Of a stretch of DNA of 64,000 nt, positions 55,724 through 64,000 are shown piece by piece. The notes below the pieces were generated by a model. That model worked only from the letters and a program-made list of their open reading frames with translations. It was not told the origin of the DNA and made no database searches. This DNA comes from an uncultured Bacillota bacterium. GTDB taxonomy: Bacteria; Bacillota_I; Bacilli_A; RFN20; CAG-826. Within the stretch, counting starts at the first letter, position 1. Each line of letters opens with the position of its first letter. The stretch is from positions 6,625 to 70,624 of the forward strand of contig CALEHV010000023.1 of assembly GCA_937876465.1 (NCBI GenBank). Direction: 5' to 3'. The position numbers were made by a program, and so were the translations under genes.

Positions 55724-56467
55724 ATGAGTAAATATGACGAGTTAGCTCAAATAATTAACAAGAGCAAAAAGCTCGTCTTTTTTACTGGTGCAGGAATAAG
55801 TGTTCCTTCTGGAATTCCAGATTTTAGAAGTGCAGATGGTTTGTATAATCAAAGTTCAGGATATAATTATCCTCCTGAGGAAATAATTTCTCATCACTTC
55901 TTTGAAGAACATCCAGACATGTTTTATGAATTTTATAAAAACAAGATGGTTTATTTAAATGCAAAACCAAACTACGCTCATAAATTAATTTCTACATTAG
56001 ATAACAAATCAAGACTTGTCAGTGTTGTTACTCAAAATATCGATGGACTTCACTCTATGGCAGGAAGCAAGAGAGTGTTTGAACTTCATGGATCGATTTA
56101 CAGAAATTACTGCATTGGATGTAATAAGTTTTATTCATTAGATGAGATGTTAAAACTTGGTAAAGTTCCTCACTGTAAAGAATGTGGAGATATAGTTAAA
56201 CCTGATGTAGTTTTGTATGAAGAAGGGTTAGATGAGGAAACAATTCGTGGTGCAATCGAAACTATAAGTGAAGCAGATACGATGATAATAATCGGAACAT
56301 CATTAGCTGTTTATCCTGCAGCAAGTTTTGTTAATTATTTTAGAGGAAGAAATCTAATTTTAATTAATAAAGAAAAAACTCAATACGATTATATTTGTTC
56401 ATTAGTTTTTAACGAAGATGTTATTAATGTATTTAATCAAATTAAAGATAACCTCATAGTCAAATAG
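55724..56467 (+). CDS. Sirtuin-type NAD-dependent protein deacylase
   Basis: The 247-residue SIR2 enzyme has FFTGAGISVPSGIPDFRS (NAD site, about 19–36), TQNIDGLH, the catalytic His in ELHGS, and a zinc site from CIGC and CKEC. It removes acetyl or other acyl groups from lysine using NAD. ATG 55724 follows the upstream stop by 1 nt, with only a weak site, so translation is likely coupled. Confidence 0.93.
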   Translation: MSKYDELAQIINKSKKLVFFTGAGISVPSGIPDFRSADGLYNQSSGYNYPPEEIISHHFFEEHPDMFYEFYKNKMVYLNAKPNYAHKLISTLDNKSRLVSVVTQNIDGLHSMAGSKRVFELHGSIYRNYCIGCNKFYSLDEMLKLGKVPHCKECGDIVKPDVVLYEEGLDEETIRGAIETISEADTMIIIGTSLAVYPAASFVNYFRGRNLILINKEKTQYDYICSLVFNEDVINVFNQIKDNLIVK

Positions 56468-56470
56468 TGA

Positions 56471-56476
56471 TATTAT
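56471..56476 (+). promoter_or_regulatory. Extended -10 (TGaTATTAT), 7 nt before the ATG
   Basis: TG (56468–56469) and TATTAT (56471–56476) come right after the sirtuin stop and end 7 nt before ATG 56484, which lacks a binding site. Confidence 0.45.
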
Positions 56477-56483
56477 TGAAAAT

Positions 56484-57101
56484 ATGAAAAAGGCTTACAA
56501 AATTTTAGGAATCTCTGCAATTCTCGCATTATTTATGTCTATTGTTTTAGAACTTTATATATTTATAAGCACTTTACCTAACTATGCAATTAACTTAAAT
56601 GAAGGTGCATCAAATGTTGTTTGTTTTATTGAATGCATTGTTGCAACTTTAGTTTTACTTATTCATATTTTTTGTGGCGTTAAGTGCCTCGTTAAATTGT
56701 TCAATAATGAATGCACATTTAATTATTTCGCAGAGACATTTGTTTGCTTTGCTTTTTTAGACGCAATCGTAAATCTTGCTTTCACTGTTTGTTTTATTTC
56801 TATTAAGGAAAGCAAAATTAGTGATCCGTTTGTAATCGCGTCTTTAGTAATTTTCTCTTTAACTTTATTAACTTGTTTTGTTGCTAGATATATTAAAAGA
56901 GAAAGTAAGATTCTCAACACTATTTGCATTATTTTATTCTTAGGAACCGCTATCTTAGGATTCTTTGAAGTTAATAATCAATTAATAGGAAAAGAAATAA
57001 TTCCTACAATTGAATTTATTCTTCCAATTATTGAATGTTTATCAATCACTCAAGCAATAGCAATTTCGTTATTTTCTTTTAAAAACAGTAATAATTTATA
57101 A
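56484..57101 (+). CDS. Integral membrane protein of unknown function
   Basis: The 205-residue protein is almost entirely hydrophobic, with about six membrane segments and short loops. It has several cysteines in or near the membrane (VVCFIECIVATLVLL, HIFCGVKCLVKLF). No family motif is visible. It lies between the sirtuin and the gdhA promoter and probably has its own leaderless-type start. Confidence 0.6.
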   Translation: MKKAYKILGISAILALFMSIVLELYIFISTLPNYAINLNEGASNVVCFIECIVATLVLLIHIFCGVKCLVKLFNNECTFNYFAETFVCFAFLDAIVNLAFTVCFISIKESKISDPFVIASLVIFSLTLLTCFVARYIKRESKILNTICIILFLGTAILGFFEVNNQLIGKEIIPTIEFILPIIECLSITQAIAISLFSFKNSNNL

Positions 57102-57109
57102 TTATTTGG

Positions 57110-57137
57110 TTGAAAAAGCGCTTACAAGGCATATAAT
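57110..57137 (+). promoter_or_regulatory. gdhA promoter with overlapping cre-like site
   Basis: TTGAAA (57110–57115), 16 bp, TATAAT (57132–57137) form the promoter. AAAAAGCGCTTACA (57113–57126) matches a catabolite-response element (TGAAAGCGCTTACA type) at 12 of 14 positions and lies across the -35 and spacer. CcpA-like repression by good carbon sources is the likely meaning. Confidence 0.6.
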
Positions 57138-57185
57138 ATATGTGCACTAAATATGCTTAATACAATAATTTTCGTACGATAATGT

Positions 57186-57206
57186 GCCACTTTTTGTGGC
57201 TTTTTT
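57186..57206 (+). terminator. Terminator or attenuator in the gdhA leader
   Basis: GCCAC (57186–57190), loop TTTTT, GTGGC (57196–57200) and six T bases lie between the promoter and gdhA, 27 nt before the ATG. As no gene precedes it in the leader, it should act as an attenuator, or end a short RNA of about 60 nt. Confidence 0.65.
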
Positions 57207-57232
57207 GCGTATGAAAGAAAGAGAGGAAAAGT

Positions 57233-58582
57233 ATGTATAAAAGCGAATACCTCAACAGAGTTTTGGAAGAAGTAAAAGCTAAAAATCCAGAACAAAAGGA
57301 ATTTATCCATGCTGTTGAAGAGTTCTTTGATTCTATGGACTTCATCGTTGATAAAGAACCAAGAATCGAGAAGTATGCAATCTTAGAAAGATTAGTAATG
57401 CCAGAAAGAATTATTTCTTTCAGAGTCCCATGGGTTGACGATGCAGGAAAGATTCACTGCAATATGGGCTATCGTGTTGAATTCAACTCTGCTATTGGAC
57501 CTTATAAAGGCGGTATGAGATTTGATAAATCAGTCAATCTTTCAATTCTCAAATTCTTAGGTTTTGAACAAACATTTAAGAATTCATTAACAGGCCTTCC
57601 AATGGGTGGCGGTAAAGGTGGTTCAGACTTTGATCCAAGAGGCAAATCCGATAATGAAATTATGAGATTCTGCCAAACATTTATGGCTGAACTTTATAGA
57701 CATATTGGACCAAACACAGACGTTCCAGCAGGAGACTTAGGTTTCGGTGCTCGTGAAATTGGTTATATGTTTGGTTACTACAAGAAGATTAGAAACGAAT
57801 TTACAGGTGTCTTTACTGGCAAAGGAGCATCATATGGTGGCTCACTTGGTAGACCAGAAGCTACAGGTTATGGATTACTTTATTTCGTAGCCGAAATGTT
57901 AAAGCACTTTAAGAATGACGAAGTCAAAGGTAAACGTGTCATCATTTCCGGTTCAGGAAAAGTTGGTGGTATGGCAGCAGAGAAGCTAGACCAAATGGGT
58001 GGCAAACTCGTTGCTATGTCTGATATCGAAGGCTTCGTATATGATCCAAACGGATTAGATGTGCCTTACATTACAGCAAAAGCAAAAGAAAAAGGCATGT
58101 TCTCAAAAGACTATGCTGCAGATCACAAAGGTGTTAAATGGGTTGGAGATCCTCACAAGATGTGGGGTGAAGTCGAATGCGACATTGCTCTCCCATGTGC
58201 TACACAAGGTGAAATTCACGAAGAAGACGCAAAACTTCTTAAAAAGAATGGCTGCTACATGTTAGTCGAAGGCGCAAATATGCCATGTGACGTTGAAGCT
58301 ATTAGATATTTCAACGCTAATGGAGTTCTCTTTGCTCCTGGTAAAGCAAGTAATGCTGGTGGTGTTGCAGTTTCAGGTTTAGAAATGACTCAAAACGCAC
58401 TTCACTTACCATGGTCATTTGAAGAAGTTGATGAACGTCTCAAAGGCATTATGAAAGACATCTTCCGTAAATGCCGTGAAACAGCAGAGAAGTTCGGTCA
58501 ACCAACAAATATTGCTTTAGGTGCTAATATTGCCGGCTTCTTAAAAGTCATGGATGCCATGATTGCACAAGGTGTTTGCTAA
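57233..58582 (+). CDS. gdhA: Glutamate dehydrogenase
   Basis: The 449-residue enzyme makes glutamate from 2-oxoglutarate and ammonia; this hexameric type usually uses NADPH. Motifs: IGPYKGGMRFDKSVNLSIL with substrate Lys (about 88–106), LPMGGGKGGSDFDPRGKSD with the catalytic Lys, VPAGDLGFGAREIGYMFG, and the dinucleotide-binding VIISGSGKVGGMAAEKL. GAGAGG precedes the ATG by about 6 nt. It heads a gdhA–DUF1015–serC–serA operon, where glutamate is the amino donor for SerC. Confidence 0.96.
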   Translation: MYKSEYLNRVLEEVKAKNPEQKEFIHAVEEFFDSMDFIVDKEPRIEKYAILERLVMPERIISFRVPWVDDAGKIHCNMGYRVEFNSAIGPYKGGMRFDKSVNLSILKFLGFEQTFKNSLTGLPMGGGKGGSDFDPRGKSDNEIMRFCQTFMAELYRHIGPNTDVPAGDLGFGAREIGYMFGYYKKIRNEFTGVFTGKGASYGGSLGRPEATGYGLLYFVAEMLKHFKNDEVKGKRVIISGSGKVGGMAAEKLDQMGGKLVAMSDIEGFVYDPNGLDVPYITAKAKEKGMFSKDYAADHKGVKWVGDPHKMWGEVECDIALPCATQGEIHEEDAKLLKKNGCYMLVEGANMPCDVEAIRYFNANGVLFAPGKASNAGGVAVSGLEMTQNALHLPWSFEEVDERLKGIMKDIFRKCRETAEKFGQPTNIALGANIAGFLKVMDAMIAQGVC

Positions 58583-59874
58583 TGAGTTTTAATACAATTC
58601 GTGCTCCTCATATATTGCTTCCTAAAAAGGGCGTTGATTTAAACGCATGGGCAGTTATTGCCTGTGACCAATTCACATCCGATATGGAATATTGGAGAGA
58701 TGTTGAAAAACTTACCAAAGGTAAAGAATCAACATATCATATGATGTTTCCAGAAGCATATCTTGGACACGTTGATGAAAAAGCATACATCGAAGGAATT
58801 AATAAAAATATTCAAAATTATCTCGATAATGGTGTTTTAGAAGACCAAGGAGAATGCTTCATTCTTGTTGATCGTAAGACAAGTGTCGTAGATAGAAGAC
58901 TTGGATTAGTTATCTCTATTGACTTAGAGGATTACACATATGCAAAAGGCGTTAAGAGCCTTATTCGTGCTAGTGAAGCAACCATTGTCGAACGTATTCC
59001 TCCAAGATTAAAAATTAGAGAAAATGCTCCTGTTGAATTACCACATATCTTGTTCTTATTTGACGACAAAGATAAAGAGATTATCGAGTCGTTATATAGT
59101 AACAGAGATAAATTAGAAAAAGTCTATGACTTTGATTTGAATAAAGATGGTGGTCATATCACAGGTTACAAAGTAACTAATACAAGCGAAATAATTGCTA
59201 AATTCGAAGCTTTATTAAAGAAGAATAATAATGGTCTCTTATTCATTGTTGGAGATGGAAACCATTCCCTTGCTACAGCAAAAGCTCACTGGGACAAAAT
59301 TAAAGTTAATCTTTCTGAAGAAGAGAAACAAAATCACCCAGCAAGATACGCTTTAGTCGAAGCTCTTAACATTTATGATGAAGGTTTAATATTTGAACCA
59401 ATTCATAGAATTGTATTTGATAAAGATAGAGAATTTGCAAAGAAATTATGTGAACGTCTTGAACTTGAATTTGTTCAAAAAGATCGCGGAGTTAACTTAA
59501 ACGCTATTGAAGCGCAAGTATATCAAAAAGAGCATCCTGAAAATGTGTTTGAAACATTCTGGTACAGAAATGGTAAAGAACACAAAATTGGAATGCCAAA
59601 GAACGCTCCAAAATGTTACAAGATCGTTCAATCATTCATCGATGAGTATCTAAAATCTCATCCAGAAGTAAACGTGGATTATATCCATGATGTAGGCGAC
59701 TTATTGAAAGTCGCAGATAAGAATCCGGATTCAGTTGCTGTTGCAATGCCGGCTCTTACAAAAGGTGATGTATTTGATTACATTGCCGCAGACGATGTCC
59801 TTCCAAGAAAATCATTCTCAATGGGACACGCCACAGAAAAGCGTTATTATCTCGAATCAAAGAGAATTAAATAA
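58582..59874 (+). CDS. DUF1015-family protein
   Basis: The 430-residue protein belongs to the uncharacterised DUF1015 family: APHILLPKKGVDLNAWAVIA-like start, VIACDQFTSDMEYW, and LLFIVGDGNHSLATAKAHWD (about 212–231). It often neighbours serA/serC in Firmicutes, which suggests a link to serine metabolism, but the function is not known. ATG 58582 shares its A with the gdhA stop (TAATG); a TTG at 58576 is less likely. Confidence 0.88.
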   Translation: MSFNTIRAPHILLPKKGVDLNAWAVIACDQFTSDMEYWRDVEKLTKGKESTYHMMFPEAYLGHVDEKAYIEGINKNIQNYLDNGVLEDQGECFILVDRKTSVVDRRLGLVISIDLEDYTYAKGVKSLIRASEATIVERIPPRLKIRENAPVELPHILFLFDDKDKEIIESLYSNRDKLEKVYDFDLNKDGGHITGYKVTNTSEIIAKFEALLKKNNNGLLFIVGDGNHSLATAKAHWDKIKVNLSEEEKQNHPARYALVEALNIYDEGLIFEPIHRIVFDKDREFAKKLCERLELEFVQKDRGVNLNAIEAQVYQKEHPENVFETFWYRNGKEHKIGMPKNAPKCYKIVQSFIDEYLKSHPEVNVDYIHDVGDLLKVADKNPDSVAVAMPALTKGDVFDYIAADDVLPRKSFSMGHATEKRYYLESKRIK

Positions 59875-59896
59875 CTAAAAAGGAGAAAACAAAAAA

Positions 59897-60988
59897 ATGA
59901 TGAAAAATCGTATTTTCAACTTCTCAGCTGGACCAGCTATGCTTCCAGAAGAAGTCCTCAAAGAAGCCAAAGCAGATATGCTCGACTATCATGGTTGCGG
60001 AATGTCTGTTATGGAAATGTCTCACCGTTCAAAAGTTTATCAACAAATCATTGATGAAGCTGAAGCAGACTTACGTAAATTAATTGGTATTCCAGACAAT
60101 TACAAAGTCTTATTCCTTCAAGGCGGTGCAACACTTCAATTCGCTTTAATTCCACTTAACTTCATGGTTAATGGTAAAGCCGATTACATTAATACAGGTG
60201 TTTGGACAAAGAAAGCTATTAAAGACGCAAAGATTTATGGTGAAGTTAATGTCATCGCATCTGGCGAAGAAGATGGCTTCCGTTCAATTCCAAAGGTTAG
60301 TCCTAAGAAGATTGATAAAGATGCAGACTATGTCTACATTTGCGATAACAATACAATCTATGGTTCAAAGATGAAGAAATACCCAGACACAGGCGATATA
60401 CCTCTCATCGCTGATATGTCTTCATGTTTCTTAAGCGAACCTATCGACGTTAAGAAATTCGGCATGATTTATGCTGGTGCACAAAAGAACGTTGGTCCTG
60501 CAGGTGTCACAATTTGTATTATTCGTGACGACCTCCTTGCAAGAACTCCAAAACATGCACCTCTTCCAGCATACTTTGATTACAGAATCCATGCAGAAAA
60601 TGGATCAATGTATAATACCCCACCAACCTATGGTATCTACATTTGTGGTTTAGTCTTCAAATGGTTACTCAAGAATGGTGGTCTTGAAGCAAGAGAAAAA
60701 GCAAATAAATCAAAAGCAAGATTACTTTACAATTATCTTGATAAGTCAACATTCTATAAACCATACGTTGCTAAGAAAGACCGTTCATTAATGAACGTTA
60801 CATTCCGTACTCCAAGTGATGAACTTGATGCAGAATTCTTAGAAGGCGCAAAGAAATATAGATTTACAAACCTCAAAGGACATAGATTAACTGGTGGACT
60901 TCGTGCATCAATTTATAATGCTATGCCACGTAAAGGTGTCGTTGCTCTTATTAATTACATGAAAGAATTTGAAGAGGCACATAAATAA
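59897..60988 (+). CDS. serC: Phosphoserine aminotransferase
   Basis: The 363-residue PLP enzyme converts 3-phosphohydroxypyruvate to phosphoserine using glutamate. It starts IFNFSAGPAMLPEEVLKEAK, has GMSVMEMSHRSKVYQQIIDE and the PLP lysine in YAGAQKNVGPAGV. ATG 59897 or 59900 are equally plausible after the AAGGAG site. The stop overlaps the serA ATG (TAATG). Confidence 0.96.
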   Translation: MMKNRIFNFSAGPAMLPEEVLKEAKADMLDYHGCGMSVMEMSHRSKVYQQIIDEAEADLRKLIGIPDNYKVLFLQGGATLQFALIPLNFMVNGKADYINTGVWTKKAIKDAKIYGEVNVIASGEEDGFRSIPKVSPKKIDKDADYVYICDNNTIYGSKMKKYPDTGDIPLIADMSSCFLSEPIDVKKFGMIYAGAQKNVGPAGVTICIIRDDLLARTPKHAPLPAYFDYRIHAENGSMYNTPPTYGIYICGLVFKWLLKNGGLEAREKANKSKARLLYNYLDKSTFYKPYVAKKDRSLMNVTFRTPSDELDAEFLEGAKKYRFTNLKGHRLTGGLRASIYNAMPRKGVVALINYMKEFEEAHK

Positions 60989-62133
60989 TGAATATCCATT
61001 GTTTAAATAAAATCTCACCTGTAGGATTGAAGGTTTTACCTTCATCCTATAAGGTTGTTGACGATATAAATGATTGTGATGCAATCATGGTTCGTAGTGC
61101 AGTCATGCACGAAATGGTTCTTCCAGAAAGAGTATTAGCAGTTGGCCGTGCTGGCGCAGGTGTTAATAACATTCCATTAGATGTTTACGCAAAAGCTGGT
61201 GTCGTTGTATTCAACACTCCAGGTGCAAATGCTAACGCTGTTAAAGAATTAACAATTGCTGCTATGCTTCTTGCGTGCCGTGATATCAAAGGCTCAATGA
61301 AATGGGTTGAAGATAATAAAGGCGATGAAGCAATCAACAAATCCATGGAAAAAGCAAAATCAGCATTTGCTGGTAGCGAAATCATGGGTAAAATTCTTGG
61401 AATTATTGGTTTAGGCGCAATTGGTGCTTTAGTTGCTCAAGCAGCTGGCGCTCTTGGTATGCATGTTATTGCAGTTGAGCCAAGTGCTGCAACAGTTGAA
61501 AGAAACAAAGCTTTATTACCTGCTGATATTGAAATCGTTTCAAACGATGAACTCTATAAACGTGCAGATTTCATCTCAGTTCACGTTCCACTTTGTGACG
61601 GAACAAAAGGAATGATTAATAAAGATGCATTCAATAAGATGAAAGACGGCGTTGTTGTTATTAACTGTGCTCGTGATGCAATTGTTAATGATGACGATAT
61701 GGAAGAAGCAATTAAAGCTGGAAAAGTTAGAAAATACGTTACAGATTTCCCTAACTACAAGACAGCAAATATGGATGGCGTAATTGCTATTTCACACTTA
61801 GGTGCTTCTACAGAAGAAGCTGAAGATAACTGCGCTGCAATGGCAGCTAAACAAATCGTTGATTATGTTGAAAATGGTAACATTATCAATTCAGTCAACT
61901 TCCCACGTTTAGATTTAGGCAAAAAAGAAGGACATCGTGTTGTTGTTCTCTATGAAGGGGATATGTCAGACGAAGTTCAAGGTGCAGTCGCAAAAGTTAC
62001 AAAGATTAAGAAAATGGTTAGCGGAGTTCACAAGAGTGGATTCGGCGCTTCATTATTCGAAGTCGAAGATAAAGTTTGTGCTAAATGCTTAGGCATGGGT
62101 GATAAAGTTATCAGAGTTATTCCAGTAGAATAA
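60988..62133 (+). CDS. serA: D-3-phosphoglycerate dehydrogenase
   Basis: The 381-residue enzyme starts serine synthesis by oxidising 3-phosphoglycerate. It has GRAGAGVNNIPLD, the NAD-binding LGIIGLGAIGALVAQAAGAL (about 132–151) and catalytic HLGASTEEAEDN. The usual NxARG near residue 230 reads NCARDAI, an Arg–Asp variant. The C-terminal part after about 305 is shorter than a full ACT domain, so feedback control may differ. A phosphoserine phosphatase gene is not in the window. Confidence 0.93.
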   Translation: MNIHCLNKISPVGLKVLPSSYKVVDDINDCDAIMVRSAVMHEMVLPERVLAVGRAGAGVNNIPLDVYAKAGVVVFNTPGANANAVKELTIAAMLLACRDIKGSMKWVEDNKGDEAINKSMEKAKSAFAGSEIMGKILGIIGLGAIGALVAQAAGALGMHVIAVEPSAATVERNKALLPADIEIVSNDELYKRADFISVHVPLCDGTKGMINKDAFNKMKDGVVVINCARDAIVNDDDMEEAIKAGKVRKYVTDFPNYKTANMDGVIAISHLGASTEEAEDNCAAMAAKQIVDYVENGNIINSVNFPRLDLGKKEGHRVVVLYEGDMSDEVQGAVAKVTKIKKMVSGVHKSGFGASLFEVEDKVCAKCLGMGDKVIRVIPVE

Positions 62134-62151
62134 ACTAAGATTCTAAAAAAG

Positions 62152-62178
62152 AGCATAGGATTTATCCTATGCTTTTTC
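62152..62178 (+). terminator. Terminator of the gdhA–serA operon
   Basis: AGCATAGGA (62152–62160) pairs with TCCTATGCT (62165–62173) followed by a T-run. Confidence 0.88.
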
Positions 62179-62239
62179 TTTTTGTATGAATCAATTTATG
62201 CATATGTATGTTAATAGGGTGTAAAAACAAAGTTTATTT

Positions 62240-62248
62240 TGTTATTAT
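62240..62248 (+). promoter_or_regulatory. Extended -10 (TGtTATTAT), 6 nt before the nucleotidase ATG
   Basis: TG-T-TATTAT at 62240–62248 ends 6 nt before ATG 62255. No Shine–Dalgarno is present. Confidence 0.5.
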
Positions 62249-62254
62249 TTTGGT

Positions 62255-63922
62255 ATGAAAAAGTTTCGTTTGTTTGCGTTCTTATCAATCGCATTAGTTT
62301 TAAGTTCGTGTAGCTGGAATAATCCAAAGCCTACATCAACTTCTTCAACTACAAGTCAATCTTCAAGCAGTTCTAGTAGTAGCACAAGTAGTTCTACTTC
62401 TGGTTCTTCTACTTCACAATCTTCTTCAAGCAGTTCATCTTCCTCGACAAGTAAACCTCGTCCAACAGGAAAAGTAGATATTGGCTTTAGTTGTATTAAT
62501 GATTTTCATGGTGCGATTAATGAATTAACAGGTTCAAATCCTCAACCAGGACTCGCAAAAGTTGCTGGATATTTAAAAGCCAAGAAAAACCAAGGAAATA
62601 TTCTTATTAATTCTGGTGATATGTGGCAAGGAACTTTTGAATCGAATTTCAATTCTGGAGAACTTGTAACAAAAGCATTTAAAGAAATTGGCTTTGATGC
62701 TTCAATTCTTGGTAACCACGAATTTGACTGGAGAGTTGAACAAATTAGAAAGAATCAAACAACATATGGCGAAGACTTCTTGTGTGCAAACATCATGCAA
62801 TACAATGCAAGTGGTAATCCAAGTTATGTTGGTGATAGATTTGACTTAGGTTCTACTTACAAAATTGTGGAAAGCAATGGTGTTAGAGTTGGTATTATTG
62901 GCGTCATTGGAAAAGATCAATTTTCTTCAATTGATTCACAAAATACAAAAGACTTTGTTTTCTTAGATCCAACTCCAATAGTTCAAGAAATCTCTACAAA
63001 TCTCCGTCAAAACCACGATTGTCAGATTGTTGTAGCCTCTTATCACGCTGCCTCTTATGATGCAGGAACAGATATATTAGGAACTGACGAATTTGGTAAT
63101 AGATATGTTGATGCAGTTTTCTGCGCTCATAGTCACCAACAAGAAGGAATTGTTGAAGAATTACACTATGGGGATATCACAGAATATGTTCCTTATATTC
63201 AAAGTGGATGCAATGGTTGGTATTGCGGAAACGTTACATTAACTTACGATTGGGATACTGGAAGAACAACATTAAACCAAGACTTAACAACTTGGAACGA
63301 ATCGATTACACATAGTTCTGTTGCTGCCGATCCTGTTGTCGCTTCATTAGTGAGTGAATACAATGCAGCTTCTAGTTCAGCAGGCAATGTTGTTCTAGGA
63401 AGTGCAACAAGACAAATCTCAAAAGATATTGCTGCTAATATGACAGCAAAAGGCATGTATGACCTCTGCCAAGAAAATAATGAAACAGATGTTGTTCTTG
63501 CAATGACAAACGTAGCAAGAAATAACATCTATTCAGGAACAGTTAAAATGTCTGACGCAATTACATGTCTTCCATTTAACAACCAAATTGTTGTTTGCGA
63601 TGTCACAGGTAATGATTTATATAAAGAATGTAGATACAACTACGTTTACAATCCTTCACATTTAACATTTAGTTATGGAGACACAACCATTTATAGAGTT
63701 GCTGTATGTTCTTACGTTGCATACCATGCAGGAATGGAAGATAACTATAGAAAATACTATAACTACTTCCCAAGTATCACTAACATTCACGAATTAGATG
63801 ATGGAAGTGGAAACCTTATCTACTATCGTGATGGCTTATTAAAGCAATTTGAAGATCAGTTTGGAAATTATGGTAACACCATTAATCCAGACAACTATAT
63901 GGGTGAAGACTATAATGCTTGA
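62255..63922 (+). CDS. 5'-nucleotidase (UshA/cyclic phosphodiesterase family) lipoprotein
   Basis: The 555-residue protein has a lipoprotein signal peptide (LVLSSC, Cys19), a Ser-rich linker (about 24–68), then a calcineurin-like phosphoesterase domain with FSCINDFHGAI, INSGDMWQGTF, ILGNHEFDW and AHSHQQ, and a C-terminal 5'-nucleotidase domain (about 350–540). It should dephosphorylate extracellular nucleotides at the cell surface. It complements the secreted nucleases. It ends with TGA, which is rare here, directly before hairpins resembling an IS605 right end. Confidence 0.92.
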   Translation: MKKFRLFAFLSIALVLSSCSWNNPKPTSTSSTTSQSSSSSSSSTSSSTSGSSTSQSSSSSSSSSTSKPRPTGKVDIGFSCINDFHGAINELTGSNPQPGLAKVAGYLKAKKNQGNILINSGDMWQGTFESNFNSGELVTKAFKEIGFDASILGNHEFDWRVEQIRKNQTTYGEDFLCANIMQYNASGNPSYVGDRFDLGSTYKIVESNGVRVGIIGVIGKDQFSSIDSQNTKDFVFLDPTPIVQEISTNLRQNHDCQIVVASYHAASYDAGTDILGTDEFGNRYVDAVFCAHSHQQEGIVEELHYGDITEYVPYIQSGCNGWYCGNVTLTYDWDTGRTTLNQDLTTWNESITHSSVAADPVVASLVSEYNAASSSAGNVVLGSATRQISKDIAANMTAKGMYDLCQENNETDVVLAMTNVARNNIYSGTVKMSDAITCLPFNNQIVVCDVTGNDLYKECRYNYVYNPSHLTFSYGDTTIYRVAVCSYVAYHAGMEDNYRKYYNYFPSITNIHELDDGSGNLIYYRDGLLKQFEDQFGNYGNTINPDNYMGEDYNA

Positions 63923-63926
63923 ACTA

Positions 63927-63991
63927 CTCCCACTTAAACAATTAATTGTTTTGAAGATGGGAGATTCCTACTCAAGAATCCTAATGGATTC
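63927..63991 (+). mobile_element. Hairpins resembling an IS605/TnpB right end (remnant)
   Basis: CTCCCA (63927–63932) pairs with TGGGAG (63958–63963) and encloses the palindrome AAACAATT/AATTGTTT (63936–63951). Then CTCAAGAATCC leads to GAATCC-TAAT-GGATTC (63976–63991). The sequence CTCCCACTTAAAC … GGGAG … TCAAGAATCC looks like the 3' end of IS200/IS605-type tnpB units, whose transcripts form guide (omega) RNAs. No tnpB is present upstream. The identification rests on remembered pattern only. Confidence 0.45.
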
Positions 63992-64000
63992 AGTATCTAT

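Noticed and set aside
62255..63937. UGA as tryptophan, extending the nucleotidase by a few residues
   Set aside because: Read-through adds only five residues before TAA and ends in the hairpin. The ATGA overlaps in the Rsb operon show UGA works as a stop here.

Overview
The window looks like a chromosome segment from a low-GC bacterium of the Firmicutes/Bacilli–Mollicutes side of the tree, most likely an uncultured host-associated lineage (inference). The evidence is the AT-rich sequence, a complete S10–spc–alpha ribosomal operon in Gram-positive order, a zinc-type S14, a zinc-lid adenylate kinase, many lipoproteins with Ser/Thr-rich linkers, and no visible outer-membrane genes. UGA is a stop codon, so the genetic code is not the mycoplasma one. 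It is rarely used: I found it at only three genes, two of them in ATGA overlaps. The L30 gene rpmD is missing from its usual place.

Layout. Positions 1–10000 are accessory: gene remnants, an HTH/ankyrin-like protein, a membrane-linked HTH regulator, a large lipoprotein with helical repeats, small membrane proteins, and a surface protein paired with an MscS channel. Positions 10043–10420 hold a probable structured non-coding RNA with its own promoter and terminator, directly upstream of a RhuM–Fic gene. Next comes an inverted Rsb-type partner-switching operon (STAS, kinase, PP2C phosphatase with a membrane sensor). Positions 14.6–22.9 kb carry surE, a lipoprotein, glyA, two tandem secreted endonucleases, adenosine deaminase and a MazG-like protein. 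Positions 22.9–26 kb carry GtrA and a glycosyltransferase facing a kinase-like gene and prs. Positions 25966–29834 form a queuosine salvage cluster: preQ1-I riboswitch, queT, a flavin-reductase-like gene, tgt, queA and queH. A tandem acyltransferase follows. Positions 31.2–46.3 kb are the ribosomal protein/secY/adk/map/infA/rpoA operon. Positions 46.3–64 kb carry a third secreted endonuclease, a papain-like protease, preT–preA, a Fic protein, a sirtuin, the operon gdhA–DUF1015–serC–serA, and a 5'-nucleotidase lipoprotein followed by hairpins resembling an IS605/TnpB right end.

How the genes fit together. Three secreted nucleases, SurE, the 5'-nucleotidase lipoprotein, adenosine deaminase, PRPP synthase and PreTA suggest scavenging of extracellular nucleic acid. 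The queuosine genes cover uptake and late steps only, which again suggests salvage. GdhA, SerC, SerA and GlyA link nitrogen assimilation to serine, glycine and one-carbon metabolism.

The most striking regulatory feature is start architecture. At about fifteen first-of-operon genes a -10 element lies only 6–11 nt before the ATG and no Shine–Dalgarno is visible. This predicts widespread leaderless transcripts, while genes inside operons have strong AGGAGG-type sites. Other regulatory candidates are the preQ1-I riboswitch, a terminator inside the gdhA leader next to a cre-like site, a structured S10 leader, and several repeat-type operators.
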